NCBI RefSeq assembly: GCF_937919355.1
Contig: NZ_CALFSA010000051.1
Coordinates: 1-5,709 of the forward strand
Source: an uncultured Methanofollis sp.
GTDB taxonomy: Archaea; Halobacteriota; Methanomicrobia; Methanomicrobiales; Methanofollaceae
Direction of reading: 5' to 3'
DNA: 5,709 nucleotides
The notes under the pieces were generated by a model. The model did no database searches, was not told where the DNA came from, and worked only from the letters and a program-made list of their open reading frames with translations. Positions within the stretch are counted from its first letter, which is position 1, and each line of letters starts with the position of its first letter. Both the position numbers and the translations under genes were made by a program. Of this stretch, positions 1 through 5,397 are shown piece by piece.

Positions 1-54
1 TATGACGTCGCCTTCACACGGCGGAGGTCCTGAGTTCGAATCTCAGCGGGCCCA
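1..54 (+). tRNA. tRNA-Val (anticodon CAC), 3' portion, cut by the window start
   Basis: The visible part runs from the end of the D-arm to the 3' end. The anticodon stem is 8-12 paired with 20-24 (one G-U pair). The seven-base loop at 13-19 carries anticodon CAC at 15-17, which reads the valine codon GUG. The variable loop is 25-29. The T-stem is 30-34 paired with 42-46 around the TTCGAAT loop. The 3' acceptor strand is 47-53 (CGGGCCC) and the discriminator A is at 54. No separate CCA is encoded, as is common in archaea. The 5' half lies outside the window, so the acceptor pairing cannot be checked. The 3' half also doubles as antisense coding sequence of the minus-strand ORF and is echoed by a decayed copy near 1187-1224, which suggests use as an integration site. 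Confidence 0.94.
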
Positions 55-233
55 TCTTCTTTTTGCGATATTGTGATTAATACAGGCCCAATCTTCGATT
101 GCGCAGATAAAACAAGTCTGTCGATAAAACGGGACGCATTCGTTACAGATTCATGCAGAAAATTGATCGCTTCTTCTGACAAGGTGAAAGTGCATCTTTT
201 GCGTTTACGCTCATAAATCTCTTCTTTCGCCAT
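1..233 (-). CDS. Small ribbon-helix-helix-like protein whose C-terminal end is encoded by antisense tRNA; partial
   Basis: An open frame starts at ATG 233-231 and stays open for 77 codons to the window edge, where it is still unterminated. The N-terminal part (about residues 10-45) has basic residues, then CTFTLSEEAINFLHES and NASRFIDRLVL. This matches a ribbon-helix-helix fold in outline: an alternating beta strand, an acidic helix start, a turn with N-x-S, then a second helix. Such proteins are small DNA-binding regulators. The last visible residues, GPAEIRTQDLRRVKATS, come from reading the tRNA-Val gene backwards. Known SSV-type archaeal integrases have their att site inside the N-terminal part of the gene, so integration leaves an int(N) fragment overlapping a tRNA. 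This ORF could be such a fragment, or a stand-alone regulator. A GAGG motif lies 12 bases before the ATG. A second, decayed copy exists at 1146-1415. The region is AT-rich like the rest of the left part. Confidence 0.55.
   Translation of the reverse strand, partial: MAKEEIYERKRKRCTFTLSEEAINFLHESVTNASRFIDRLVLSAQSKIGPVLITISQKEDGPAEIRTQDLRRVKATS
55..65 (+). terminator. T-rich terminator after tRNA-Val
   Basis: Directly after the discriminator base comes a pyrimidine stretch with five consecutive T residues at 60-64. Short T-runs just past the mature end are the usual termination signal of archaeal tRNA genes. No hairpin is needed or seen. Confidence 0.4.
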
Positions 234-260
234 TTTTTCTTTTATCCTCTTTCTGTTCTA

Positions 261-300
261 CTGTTCATACATTTACATATCTGTTCATACAGTTTCGGAT
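261..300. promoter_or_regulatory. Pair of 20-bp direct repeats upstream of the ribbon-helix-helix ORF (possible operator)
   Basis: Two adjacent 20-bp units (261-280 and 281-300) both begin with CTGTTCATAC and agree at 16 of 20 positions. The second contains a short inverted repeat, CTGT-TCAT-ACAG (281-292). They lie 28-67 bases upstream of the minus-strand start codon at 233, across the likely promoter zone. Ribbon-helix-helix regulators often bind paired repeats in their own promoters, so an autoregulatory operator is a reasonable inference. The arrangement is conserved at 1444-1483 in the decayed second copy. Confidence 0.4.
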
Positions 301-378
301 GTCCTAACATCTCGTGCAGCGCGGGCCGGATAAAGAGGTGGGAACACAACACGGCGTATTCTCAGCCAAGATTCGTGA

Positions 379-403
379 GTAGGTAATTTCCCGTATTATC
401 TAC
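379..403. other. Short inverted repeat (possible hairpin)
   Basis: GTAGGTAAT at 379-387 can pair with ATTATCTAC at 395-403, with one G-U pair and a seven-base loop. An extra A-T pair (378 with 404) lengthens the stem to ten. It lies in non-coding AT-rich DNA about 35 bases beyond the stop of the broken gene at 438-623, on that gene's downstream side, so it could be a remnant of its 3' end. Chance occurrence cannot be excluded. Confidence 0.25.
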
Positions 404-437
404 TAAGGGATAGGAAGAAGGCGAATATTTCATTCCC

Positions 438-623
438 TTACCAATCCATGCCTACGCTAATGATCAATCCCGCTTCGCTGCCATAATCCCAGACCATATG
501 CATATTTTCGCCTTTTTCGATCTCTTTCAGGCGTTTCCAATCTTTTTTCGACGCATTTTTCCCTGTATTCTTTCAGCAAACGAGATTTTCCACTTGATTA
601 ATCGTCAGATCGCAATCAAAAGA
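438..623 (-). pseudogene. Broken minus-strand gene of unknown family (C-terminal remnant)
   Basis: Reading the minus strand toward a TAA stop at 440-438 gives a protein-like C-terminus: about 30 residues including KKDWKRLKEIEKG, then ENMHMVWDYGSEAGLII and a final SVGMDW. In the same frame further upstream the segment DLTINQVENLV is followed by an in-frame TGA. The neighbouring frame there reads LKEYREK, which would link the two halves naturally. This suggests at least two frameshifts. No good start codon remains, and a TAA at 626-624 closes the frame upstream. I do not recognise the family. The evidence is the plausible amino-acid composition and the continuity across frames. It lies between the two copies of the segmental duplication and is probably cargo of a decayed element. 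Confidence 0.4.
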
Positions 624-723
624 TTACATTGTCTATTTTATTACAGACATATGTCAGAAAGGAATTTTTATTTCCAATTTCAGATCAAATGGGATATGTA
701 CTACACCAAATACAATATACTCG

Positions 724-734
724 ACATATAATAG
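724..734 (+). promoter_or_regulatory. TATA-like box candidate for the zinc-ribbon gene
   Basis: The AT-rich ACATATAATAG resembles an archaeal TATA box on the side facing the gene at 842. The distance to the start codon (about 108 bases) would imply a leader of about 80 bases. The surrounding DNA is AT-rich, so similar strings are expected by chance. Confidence 0.2.
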
Positions 735-841
735 TGCCATAGATTGCACAAAACATTCCCATTCACGATAATAGAGCAGTACTGAGTTATTACCTCCAAG
801 ATAGTTCATAATGTGCTTCTTGCAAAGAGGAGAGAAAAAGG

Positions 842-1123
842 ATGAGCCCAGATAAATACAACCGGCAAGTGACATTAGTGTGCCCCACATGTGGTGGCAA
901 CCAGTTCGAGACAATAGATGACGTTGAAAAATCAACGGCAATAGTCAAATGTATTTCTTGTAATCGAGAGTTCACAAAGGATGAGTTGATTCGAGAGAAT
1001 CGCGAAAATATTGACGAAAATATTTCAGAAATTAAGAGGCAAGCCGTGGAAGATGCCAGAAAGGAACTGAAAGAGACACTTAAAAAAGCATTTAAGGGCA
1101 ATAAAAATATAACAATTAAATGA
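842..1123 (+). CDS. Small zinc-ribbon protein with charged helical tail (phage/mobile-element type)
   Basis: This is a complete 93-residue gene with a strong ribosome binding site (GAGGAG at 827-832, nine bases before the ATG), which supports the start. Two CxxC pairs, C14/C17 (CPTC) and C37/C40 (CISC), form a one-zinc ribbon. The first follows a beta-strand-like VTLV and the second a hydrophobic AIVK. Residues 45-85 are highly charged and helical (DELIRENRENIDENISEI onward), and the tail is basic (KKAFKGNKNITIK). The layout recalls small putative zinc-binding proteins of prophages and mobile elements, such as the enterobacterial ECs_2282-type family. That link is from memory and was not tested. 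The function is unknown; binding nucleic acid or a protein partner is a guess. It is the only clearly intact gene between the two tRNA-derived repeat blocks. Its codon use is AT-rich, unlike the GC-rich genes to the right, which supports horizontal origin. A seven-T run follows at 1157. Confidence 0.85.
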   Translation: MSPDKYNRQVTLVCPTCGGNQFETIDDVEKSTAIVKCISCNREFTKDELIRENRENIDENISEIKRQAVEDARKELKETLKKAFKGNKNITIK

Positions 1124-1145
1124 AGGACATTATAATCAGATCCAT

Positions 1146-1415
1146 TTATACCATCATTTTTTTGAATACGGCAGTAATAAGTTTTCTTGCACGGCGAAGA
1201 TCTCCAGTTCGAACCCACAAATATACAGTCCCTGTTTTGAGCGCTGATTTTGACATCGGAAATAAAAAAGGAAAAATATATAATTTGACAATAATGATCA
1301 ACGTATCGGTAAAACGGGACGGATTTATGATAGATTCGTGCAGAAATACATGTGCCTTCTGAGGCACCATGAAAGGGCATTTTACATATTATATTTATAT
1401 GTCTTCGATTTCTCA
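1146..1415 (-). pseudogene. Decayed second copy of the ribbon-helix-helix / tRNA-overlapping ORF
   Basis: This minus-strand segment aligns with the ORF at 233-1. It conserves FLHESIINPSRFTDTLII against FLHESVTNASRFIDRLVL, and the tRNA-derived tail VRTGDLRRARK against IRTQDLRRVKA. The middle is four codons longer. The copy is broken at the N-terminal side: the position of the original ATG now reads AAT (1418-1416), and in-frame stops stand at 1415-1413 (TGA), 1397-1395 (TAA) and 1391-1389 (TAA). A downstream ATG at 1370 reopens a 74-codon frame, but this lacks the beta-strand half of the fold, so it is unlikely to work. The tail region (about 1187-1224) is a diverged tRNA 3'-half, an old attachment-site scar. 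Confidence 0.65.
1157..1163 (+). terminator. T-run terminator candidate after the zinc-ribbon gene
   Basis: Seven consecutive T residues lie 34 bases past the TGA stop of the zinc-ribbon gene. Archaeal RNA polymerase terminates at such runs without needing a hairpin. The AT-rich setting lowers the specificity. Confidence 0.35.
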
Positions 1416-1497
1416 ATTTTATCATCTTTATTTGTCTTTTTTACGGTACAGACAGTTTTGTATCTGTCCATACAGTTTTGGATACCTAACAGAGAGG
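1187..1497. repeat. Segmental duplication, copy 2 (decayed), with tRNA 3'-half remnant
   Basis: This is the counterpart of the block at the left end. Its left part (CACGGCGAAG, then AGTTCGAA, roughly 1194-1222) matches the anticodon-to-T-arm portion of tRNA-Val at about 22 of 29 positions in a hand alignment, with two bases missing in the anticodon loop. It cannot form a complete tRNA because no matching 5' half precedes it. The right part keeps the ORF core and the paired upstream repeats. The larger divergence and the stops mark it as the older copy. Confidence 0.65.
1444..1483. promoter_or_regulatory. Second copy of the paired 20-bp repeats
   Basis: Two 20-bp units (1444-1463 and 1464-1483) agree at 16 of 20 positions and share ACAGTTTTG (1452-1460 and 1472-1480). 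The inverted repeat CTGT-CCAT-ACAG (1464-1475) is kept. The position relative to the decayed ORF matches that of 261-300 relative to the intact ORF. The two-unit, 20-bp-period structure persists although the unit sequence has drifted. The left copy shares most of its first ten bases between units, while this copy shares mostly its last ten. Confidence 0.4.
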
Positions 1498-1516
1498 AAG
1501 GTGTCTGGAGATACAG

Positions 1517-1638
1517 TTCTCCTTCCATTTCTCCAAATTTCTCCTTCACAACAGGAGAAAAAAAGGAGAAGAGAATAGAAGAGAAGAGAAAACCCAGGAG
1601 AAGATCAGGAGAATTCTCCTCATTTCTCCTTATTCTCC
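1517..1638. repeat. Cluster of ten GGAGAA/TTCTCC hexamers, able to fold into hairpins
   Basis: TTCTCC occurs at 1517, 1529, 1539, 1614, 1624 and 1633. Its complement GGAGAA occurs at 1554, 1565, 1597 and 1608. Steps within a group are mostly 9-12 bases, about one helical turn. The groups face each other: 1538-1545 pairs with 1553-1560 (eight bases around a seven-base loop), and beyond a small internal loop 1529-1534 pairs with 1565-1570. A perfect 14-bp palindrome, AGGAGAATTCTCCT, lies at 1607-1620. The stretch separates the decayed mobile DNA from the leader of the helicase gene. Its role is unknown: possibly a protein-binding array, a decayed inverted-repeat element, or low-complexity purine/pyrimidine DNA. 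Confidence 0.6.
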
Positions 1639-1785
1639 TAATAGATCGAAGGCAACATACACCAATTTATGGAGATTAAAAGCACAATAAAAATCGAAAC
1701 TTTAATCAGAGCCCTAAAATACAGTGAATCTCAGGAGACGGAAATCCACACGGCAAATGAATAGGAAGCCCTCATTATTCTGCCC

Positions 1786-1812
1786 TCTCGCCTGAAATGG
1801 CGAGGATTTCAG
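1786..1812 (+). promoter_or_regulatory. Two overlapping, mutually exclusive hairpins in the helicase gene leader
   Basis: CTCGCC (1787-1792) pairs with GGCGAG (1799-1804) around TGAAAT. CTGAAAT (1792-1798) pairs with ATTTCAG (1806-1812) around GGCGAGG. The loop of the first is the arm of the second and vice versa, so only one can form at a time. The structure ends 55 bases before the helicase start codon. It could be a switch-like leader, a DNA-binding palindrome pair or chance. Confidence 0.35.
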
Positions 1813-1851
1813 CCCCCGCCCCGGATCGAATGTCTGGAGCACCGCACAATC

Positions 1852-1855
1852 GGAG
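1852..1855 (+). promoter_or_regulatory. Ribosome binding site of the helicase gene
   Basis: GGAG lies 12 bases before the ATG at 1868, a slightly long but acceptable spacing. An in-frame TAG at 1862-1864, two codons before the ATG, excludes any upstream start, so 1868 is the first possible start. Confidence 0.5.
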
Positions 1856-1867
1856 ATGTAGTAGCCC

Positions 1868-4800
1868 ATGCTTAGACTGGAAGACATCAAAAAGGATGCA
1901 GCCGTCAACGGGATCGAACCGGGCCAGATCGTGCGTATTGTCACAACCGATCCGGTCGGTGAAAGCGCGCTGACGGTCTATTACAAGACTGCCGACGGGC
2001 AGGTGAAGGAGCAGATGCTCTTCCGCTCCAGTGAGCCCTCCCTCTCCCTTGCGAAGGCGGGCAGGCCGTGGGCGTTCGACGCACCCGGCGAGGAGTTCAA
2101 GCTGGCTGCAGAGGCATACCGGATCGATCTCGCCTACCTCTTCGATCCGATGATGGCGGTGCACACCTCGAACGTCGAGCCCCTCCCTCATCAGATCACG
2201 GCGGTCTATGAGTCGATGCTCCCCAAGCAACCGTTGCGTTTTGTCCTGGCGGACGATCCCGGTGCAGGCAAGACGATCATGGCAGGGCTTCTGATCCGCG
2301 AACTCCTGATGCGGGCCGATGCAGAGAGGATCCTGATCGTCGCTCCCGGCAGTCTCGTGGAGCAGTGGCAGGACGAGATGTATGAGAAGTTCGGGCTGGA
2401 GTTCACCATCTTTACCCGGGATCTTGCCGAGCAGTCGCTGAGCGGCAACCCGTTTGACGACCATCCCCTGATGATCGCCCGTCTCGATCAGCTCTCCCGG
2501 AACGAAGACCTGCAGGAGAAACTCAGCCATACACAGTGGGATCTCGTGGTGGTGGACGAGGCCCACAAGATGTCGGCGACGTACTACGGATCGAAGGTAA
2601 ACAAGACCCAGAGGTTCAGGCTGGGAGAACTGCTCGGTGCTCATACCCGTCACCTCCTTCTGATGACGGCGACACCGCACAATGGAAAGGAAGAGGACTT
2701 CCAGCTCTTCCTCTCCCTGCTTGACTCGGATCGGTTCTACGGGAAGTTCAGGGACGGCGCCCACAAGGTGGATGTCTCGGACCTGATGCGCCGGATGGTG
2801 AAGGAGGATCTCCTGAAGTTCGACGGGACACCTCTTTTCCCGGAGCGGATCGCCGAATCTGTCAATTACACACTCTCTGATGCGGAGGCCGCCCTCTACC
2901 AGGAGGTCACGCAGTACGTACGGGAGGAGATGAACAAGGCCGACCGGATCGAGAACAACCAGCGGAAAGGGACGGTCGGGTTCGCCCTCACCGGGTTGCA
3001 GCGGCGGCTGGCGTCGAGTCCAGAGGCAATCTATCAGTCTCTGAAGCGCCGCAAAGAGAGGCTGAAGCGCCGCGTCGAAGAGGTGAAGATCGGTGCACGC
3101 GGCCGGGCGGTCGCCGAGACGCTCTTTGACGTGCGGGCGAACGGTGACGCCTGGGATGCCGACGAGGAGATGGCGGCCGACGAGTACGAGGAGTACGAGG
3201 CGCAGATCGTCGATCAGGCCACCGCTTCACAGACTATCCACGAACTGGAGGCAGAGATCCGGATCCTCGAAGGGCTGGAGGAGAAGGCCCGGCAGGTCGT
3301 CAGGTCTGGACATGACCGGAAGTGGGAGGAACTCTCCCGGCTCCTGCAGGAAACGCCGCAGATGCATGAGGAGGGAGGACGGCAGCAGAAGCTGATCATC
3401 TTCACCGAGTACAAGGACACCCTCCATTATCTGGCGACCAGGATCCGCGGGCTGCTCGGATCCGAAGAAGCGGTGGTCACCATCGACGGCGGCGACCGCC
3501 GGGAGGAGCGGCGGAAGAAGCAGGAGATGTTCAGGAGCGATCCGACGGTGCGGATCCTCGTCGCCACCGATGCGGCCGGCGAGGGCGTGAACCTCCAGAA
3601 CGCCCACCTGATGATCAATTACGACCTGCCGTGGAATCCCAACAGGCTGGAGCAGAGATTCGGCCGGATCCACCGTATCGGGCAGACCGAGGTCTGCCGG
3701 CTCTGGAATCTGGTTGCGGCCGAGACAAGAGAGGGCGATGTCTATCAGCGGTTGCTCCAGAAACTGGAAATCGAACGGAAGGCACTCGGGGGGCGGGTCT
3801 TCGACATCCTCGGCAAAGTCTTCGAAGACCGGAGCCTCCGCGACCTTCTGATCGAGGCGATCAGGTACGGCGACGATCCGGAGGTACGGGCAAAACTCCT
3901 GCAGCGGGTGGAAGGCGCCCTCGACACCGAGCATCTGCGTGAGATCATGCGGCAGAACGCCCTCTGCGAAGAGGTGATGGATGAAGGGCGGTTGTTCGCG
4001 ATCCGTGCCGAGATGGAGAAGGCGGAAGCGAGGAAACTTCAGCCGTACTTTATCAGGGCGTTCTTCTCCCGCGCTTTCGAGGAGTTCGGCGGAGACCTCA
4101 GGCCTCGTGAGCCCGGACGATGGGAGATCACCCATGTGCCGGCGGCGATCCGCGAGCGCGACCGGCAGATCGCAGGGCGTGACCGGCGGTATATGCAGCC
4201 GGTGATGAAACGCTACGAGCGGGTCTGTTTTGAGAAGGAGTATGTCAGGTTGCTCGACCGCGTGGGGGCACCGATGGCGGCGTTGATCCACCCGGGTCAT
4301 CCGTTGATGCAGGCGGTGACTGATCTGGTGCTGGAAGCGCACCGGCCGAAGCTGCGGCAGGGGGCGGTGCTGGTCGATCCGAATGATGCCGGCACGACGC
4401 CGCGGGTGCTCTTCATCATCGACCACTCAGTAAGGGACGGAAACGACGAGCACCGCACGGTCTCGCGGCGTATGCAGTTTGTGGCGATCGACGCCGAGGG
4501 TCGGGCTGAGAATGCGGGATGGGCGCCCCACCTCGACCTTCAGCCGATCGGCGAGGAGGAGAGGGGGCTCGTTGCAGACATCCTCGCTTCCCCGTGGATC
4601 AACAACGACCTCGAAAGGGAGGCCCTCGCCTATGCCACAGAGAGGCTCGTGCCAGCGCACTTCAACGAGGTGAAGGAGCGGCGGGAGCGGACGGCCGACA
4701 GGACTCTGGCGGCGGTGCAGGCACGCCTGGTGAAGGAGATCAACTTCTGGTCTGACCGTTATCTGAGGCTTCAGGACGATCAGCGGGCCGGGAAGGACGT

Positions 4801-5383
4801 CCGCCTCAACCTTGAGAATGCCCGCAGGACACTGGACGACCTCACGGTGCGGCTGGAACGGCGGAAACGCGAACTGGCGGCGATGCGGCACGTTATCTCA
4901 GCGACGCCAGTGGTCGCCGGCGGTGCGCTGGTGATCCCGGCCGGGTTGCTTGCGGCACGCCGGGGCGAGGAGACGGGCGTCGATGCCGCCGCCAGGGCGC
5001 ATGTGGAGGCGGTGGCGATGAAGGCGGTGATGGACGCCGAACGCACCCTCGGCCATGAGGTGGAAGATGTCTCGGCCGAGAAGTGTGGCTGGGATGTCAC
5101 CGCCTACCTGCCGAAGACAGACGGAAATGTGCCGATGACGCGCCATATCGAGGTGAAAGGTCGGGCGAAAGGCCAGACCACCGTCACCGTGTCGCGCAAC
5201 GAGATCCTCTATGGTCTCAATCAGGCTGACAAGTTCATCCTCGCCATCGTATTGGTAGACAGCGATGGATACGAAGGGCCATTCTACATCAGAGAACCAT
5301 TCGACCATGAACCGGGCTGGGCGGTGACGAGCGAGAACCTCAACCTCGCCGCCCTCCTCGACCGGGCAGAACGACCACAGTAA
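1868..5383 (+). CDS. SNF2-family helicase with C-terminal DUF3883 domain (DrmD-like defence helicase)
   Basis: This 1171-residue protein is a large superfamily 2 ATPase of the SNF2/RapA type (COG0553), expected to use ATP to move along or remodel double-stranded DNA. The motifs are intact: LPHQ at 106-109, Walker A GAGKT at 132-136, DEAH at 230-233, TATP at 267-270, IIFTEY at 510-515, ATDAAGEGVNLQ at 566-577, and the arginine-finger motif QRFGRIHRIGQ at 596-606. Between the two RecA-like halves (about 390-505) lies a charged, coiled-coil-prone insert with an acidic patch near 432-444. Residues 930-1005 are a second charged helical stretch. The C-terminus (about 1045-1145) matches DUF3883/NO VEIN C-terminal, with GWD at 1074-1076 and HIEVKGR at 1093-1099, resembling the D...ExK core of PD-(D/E)XK nucleases. 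A DUF1156 methylase gene follows almost without a gap, so the two form one operon. By family and context this is probably the helicase of an anti-phage system such as class 1 DISARM (DrmD). Related helicases also occur with other methylases, so the system name is inference. Confidence 0.95.
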   Translation: MLRLEDIKKDAAVNGIEPGQIVRIVTTDPVGESALTVYYKTADGQVKEQMLFRSSEPSLSLAKAGRPWAFDAPGEEFKLAAEAYRIDLAYLFDPMMAVHTSNVEPLPHQITAVYESMLPKQPLRFVLADDPGAGKTIMAGLLIRELLMRADAERILIVAPGSLVEQWQDEMYEKFGLEFTIFTRDLAEQSLSGNPFDDHPLMIARLDQLSRNEDLQEKLSHTQWDLVVVDEAHKMSATYYGSKVNKTQRFRLGELLGAHTRHLLLMTATPHNGKEEDFQLFLSLLDSDRFYGKFRDGAHKVDVSDLMRRMVKEDLLKFDGTPLFPERIAESVNYTLSDAEAALYQEVTQYVREEMNKADRIENNQRKGTVGFALTGLQRRLASSPEAIYQSLKRRKERLKRRVEEVKIGARGRAVAETLFDVRANGDAWDADEEMAADEYEEYEAQIVDQATASQTIHELEAEIRILEGLEEKARQVVRSGHDRKWEELSRLLQETPQMHEEGGRQQKLIIFTEYKDTLHYLATRIRGLLGSEEAVVTIDGGDRREERRKKQEMFRSDPTVRILVATDAAGEGVNLQNAHLMINYDLPWNPNRLEQRFGRIHRIGQTEVCRLWNLVAAETREGDVYQRLLQKLEIERKALGGRVFDILGKVFEDRSLRDLLIEAIRYGDDPEVRAKLLQRVEGALDTEHLREIMRQNALCEEVMDEGRLFAIRAEMEKAEARKLQPYFIRAFFSRAFEEFGGDLRPREPGRWEITHVPAAIRERDRQIAGRDRRYMQPVMKRYERVCFEKEYVRLLDRVGAPMAALIHPGHPLMQAVTDLVLEAHRPKLRQGAVLVDPNDAGTTPRVLFIIDHSVRDGNDEHRTVSRRMQFVAIDAEGRAENAGWAPHLDLQPIGEEERGLVADILASPWINNDLEREALAYATERLVPAHFNEVKERRERTADRTLAAVQARLVKEINFWSDRYLRLQDDQRAGKDVRLNLENARRTLDDLTVRLERRKRELAAMRHVISATPVVAGGALVIPAGLLAARRGEETGVDAAARAHVEAVAMKAVMDAERTLGHEVEDVSAEKCGWDVTAYLPKTDGNVPMTRHIEVKGRAKGQTTVTVSRNEILYGLNQADKFILAIVLVDSDGYEGPFYIREPFDHEPGWAVTSENLNLAALLDRAERPQ

Positions 5384-5386
5384 TGC

Positions 5387-5391
5387 AGGGA
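5387..5391 (+). promoter_or_regulatory. Ribosome binding site deciding the methylase start
   Basis: AGGGA lies six bases before the ATG at 5398. An alternative in-frame ATG at 5383-5385 overlaps the helicase stop (TAATG) but has no clear binding site. The downstream ATG is therefore preferred, and the predicted protein then begins close to the conserved LIEVALPL segment. Confidence 0.45.
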
Positions 5392-5397
5392 TTTTCT

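Larger units (their letters stand above)
34..312. repeat. Segmental duplication, copy 1 (intact)
   Basis: This block includes the tRNA T-arm, the ribbon-helix-helix ORF and its upstream repeat pair. It has a diverged counterpart at 1187-1497. Anchors in order: the GTTCGAA T-loop at 34 matches 1207; the TAAAACGGGACG stretch at 125 matches 1310; and CTGTTCATACAG at 281 matches CTGTCCATACAG at 1464. The offsets are 1173, 1185 and 1183 bases, so the order and spacing are preserved with small indels. Confidence 0.75.

Noticed and set aside
261..300. CRISPR array or plasmid iterons
   Set aside because: There are only two directly adjacent 20-bp units, with no spacers and no nearby cas or replication gene.
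498..731. 77-codon plus-strand frame rich in phenylalanine and isoleucine
   Set aside because: It is antisense to the broken minus-strand gene, has no ribosome binding site, and its composition is what reversed AT-rich coding DNA gives.
1187..1224. A second functional tRNA gene
   Set aside because: Only the anticodon-to-T-arm part is recognisable. The T-stem has mismatches, the anticodon arm does not pair properly, and no 5' half precedes it.
1120..1362. Plus-strand frame overlapping the zinc-ribbon stop by ATGA, which looks like translational coupling
   Set aside because: Its sequence is the complement of the decayed tRNA-overlapping ORF and the tRNA scar, so the open frame is incidental.
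790..1425. Long minus-strand frame across the zinc-ribbon gene and the decayed repeat
   Set aside because: It is the shadow of the well-supported plus-strand zinc-ribbon gene. It also runs out of frame with the ribbon-helix-helix pseudogene.
1669..1764. 31-codon plus-strand ORF starting MEIKSTIKIE
   Set aside because: It has no ribosome binding site, is very short, and shows no recognisable family. It could be the stump of a truncated gene but cannot be supported.
1775..2764. 329-codon minus-strand frame opposite the helicase N-terminal half
   Set aside because: The plus strand encodes intact helicase motifs here. Long antisense frames are expected in GC-rich genes.
3227..4426. 399-codon minus-strand frame opposite the helicase middle
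   Set aside because: It is a mirror of GC-rich codon bias over the helicase, with no recognisable domain and no start signal.
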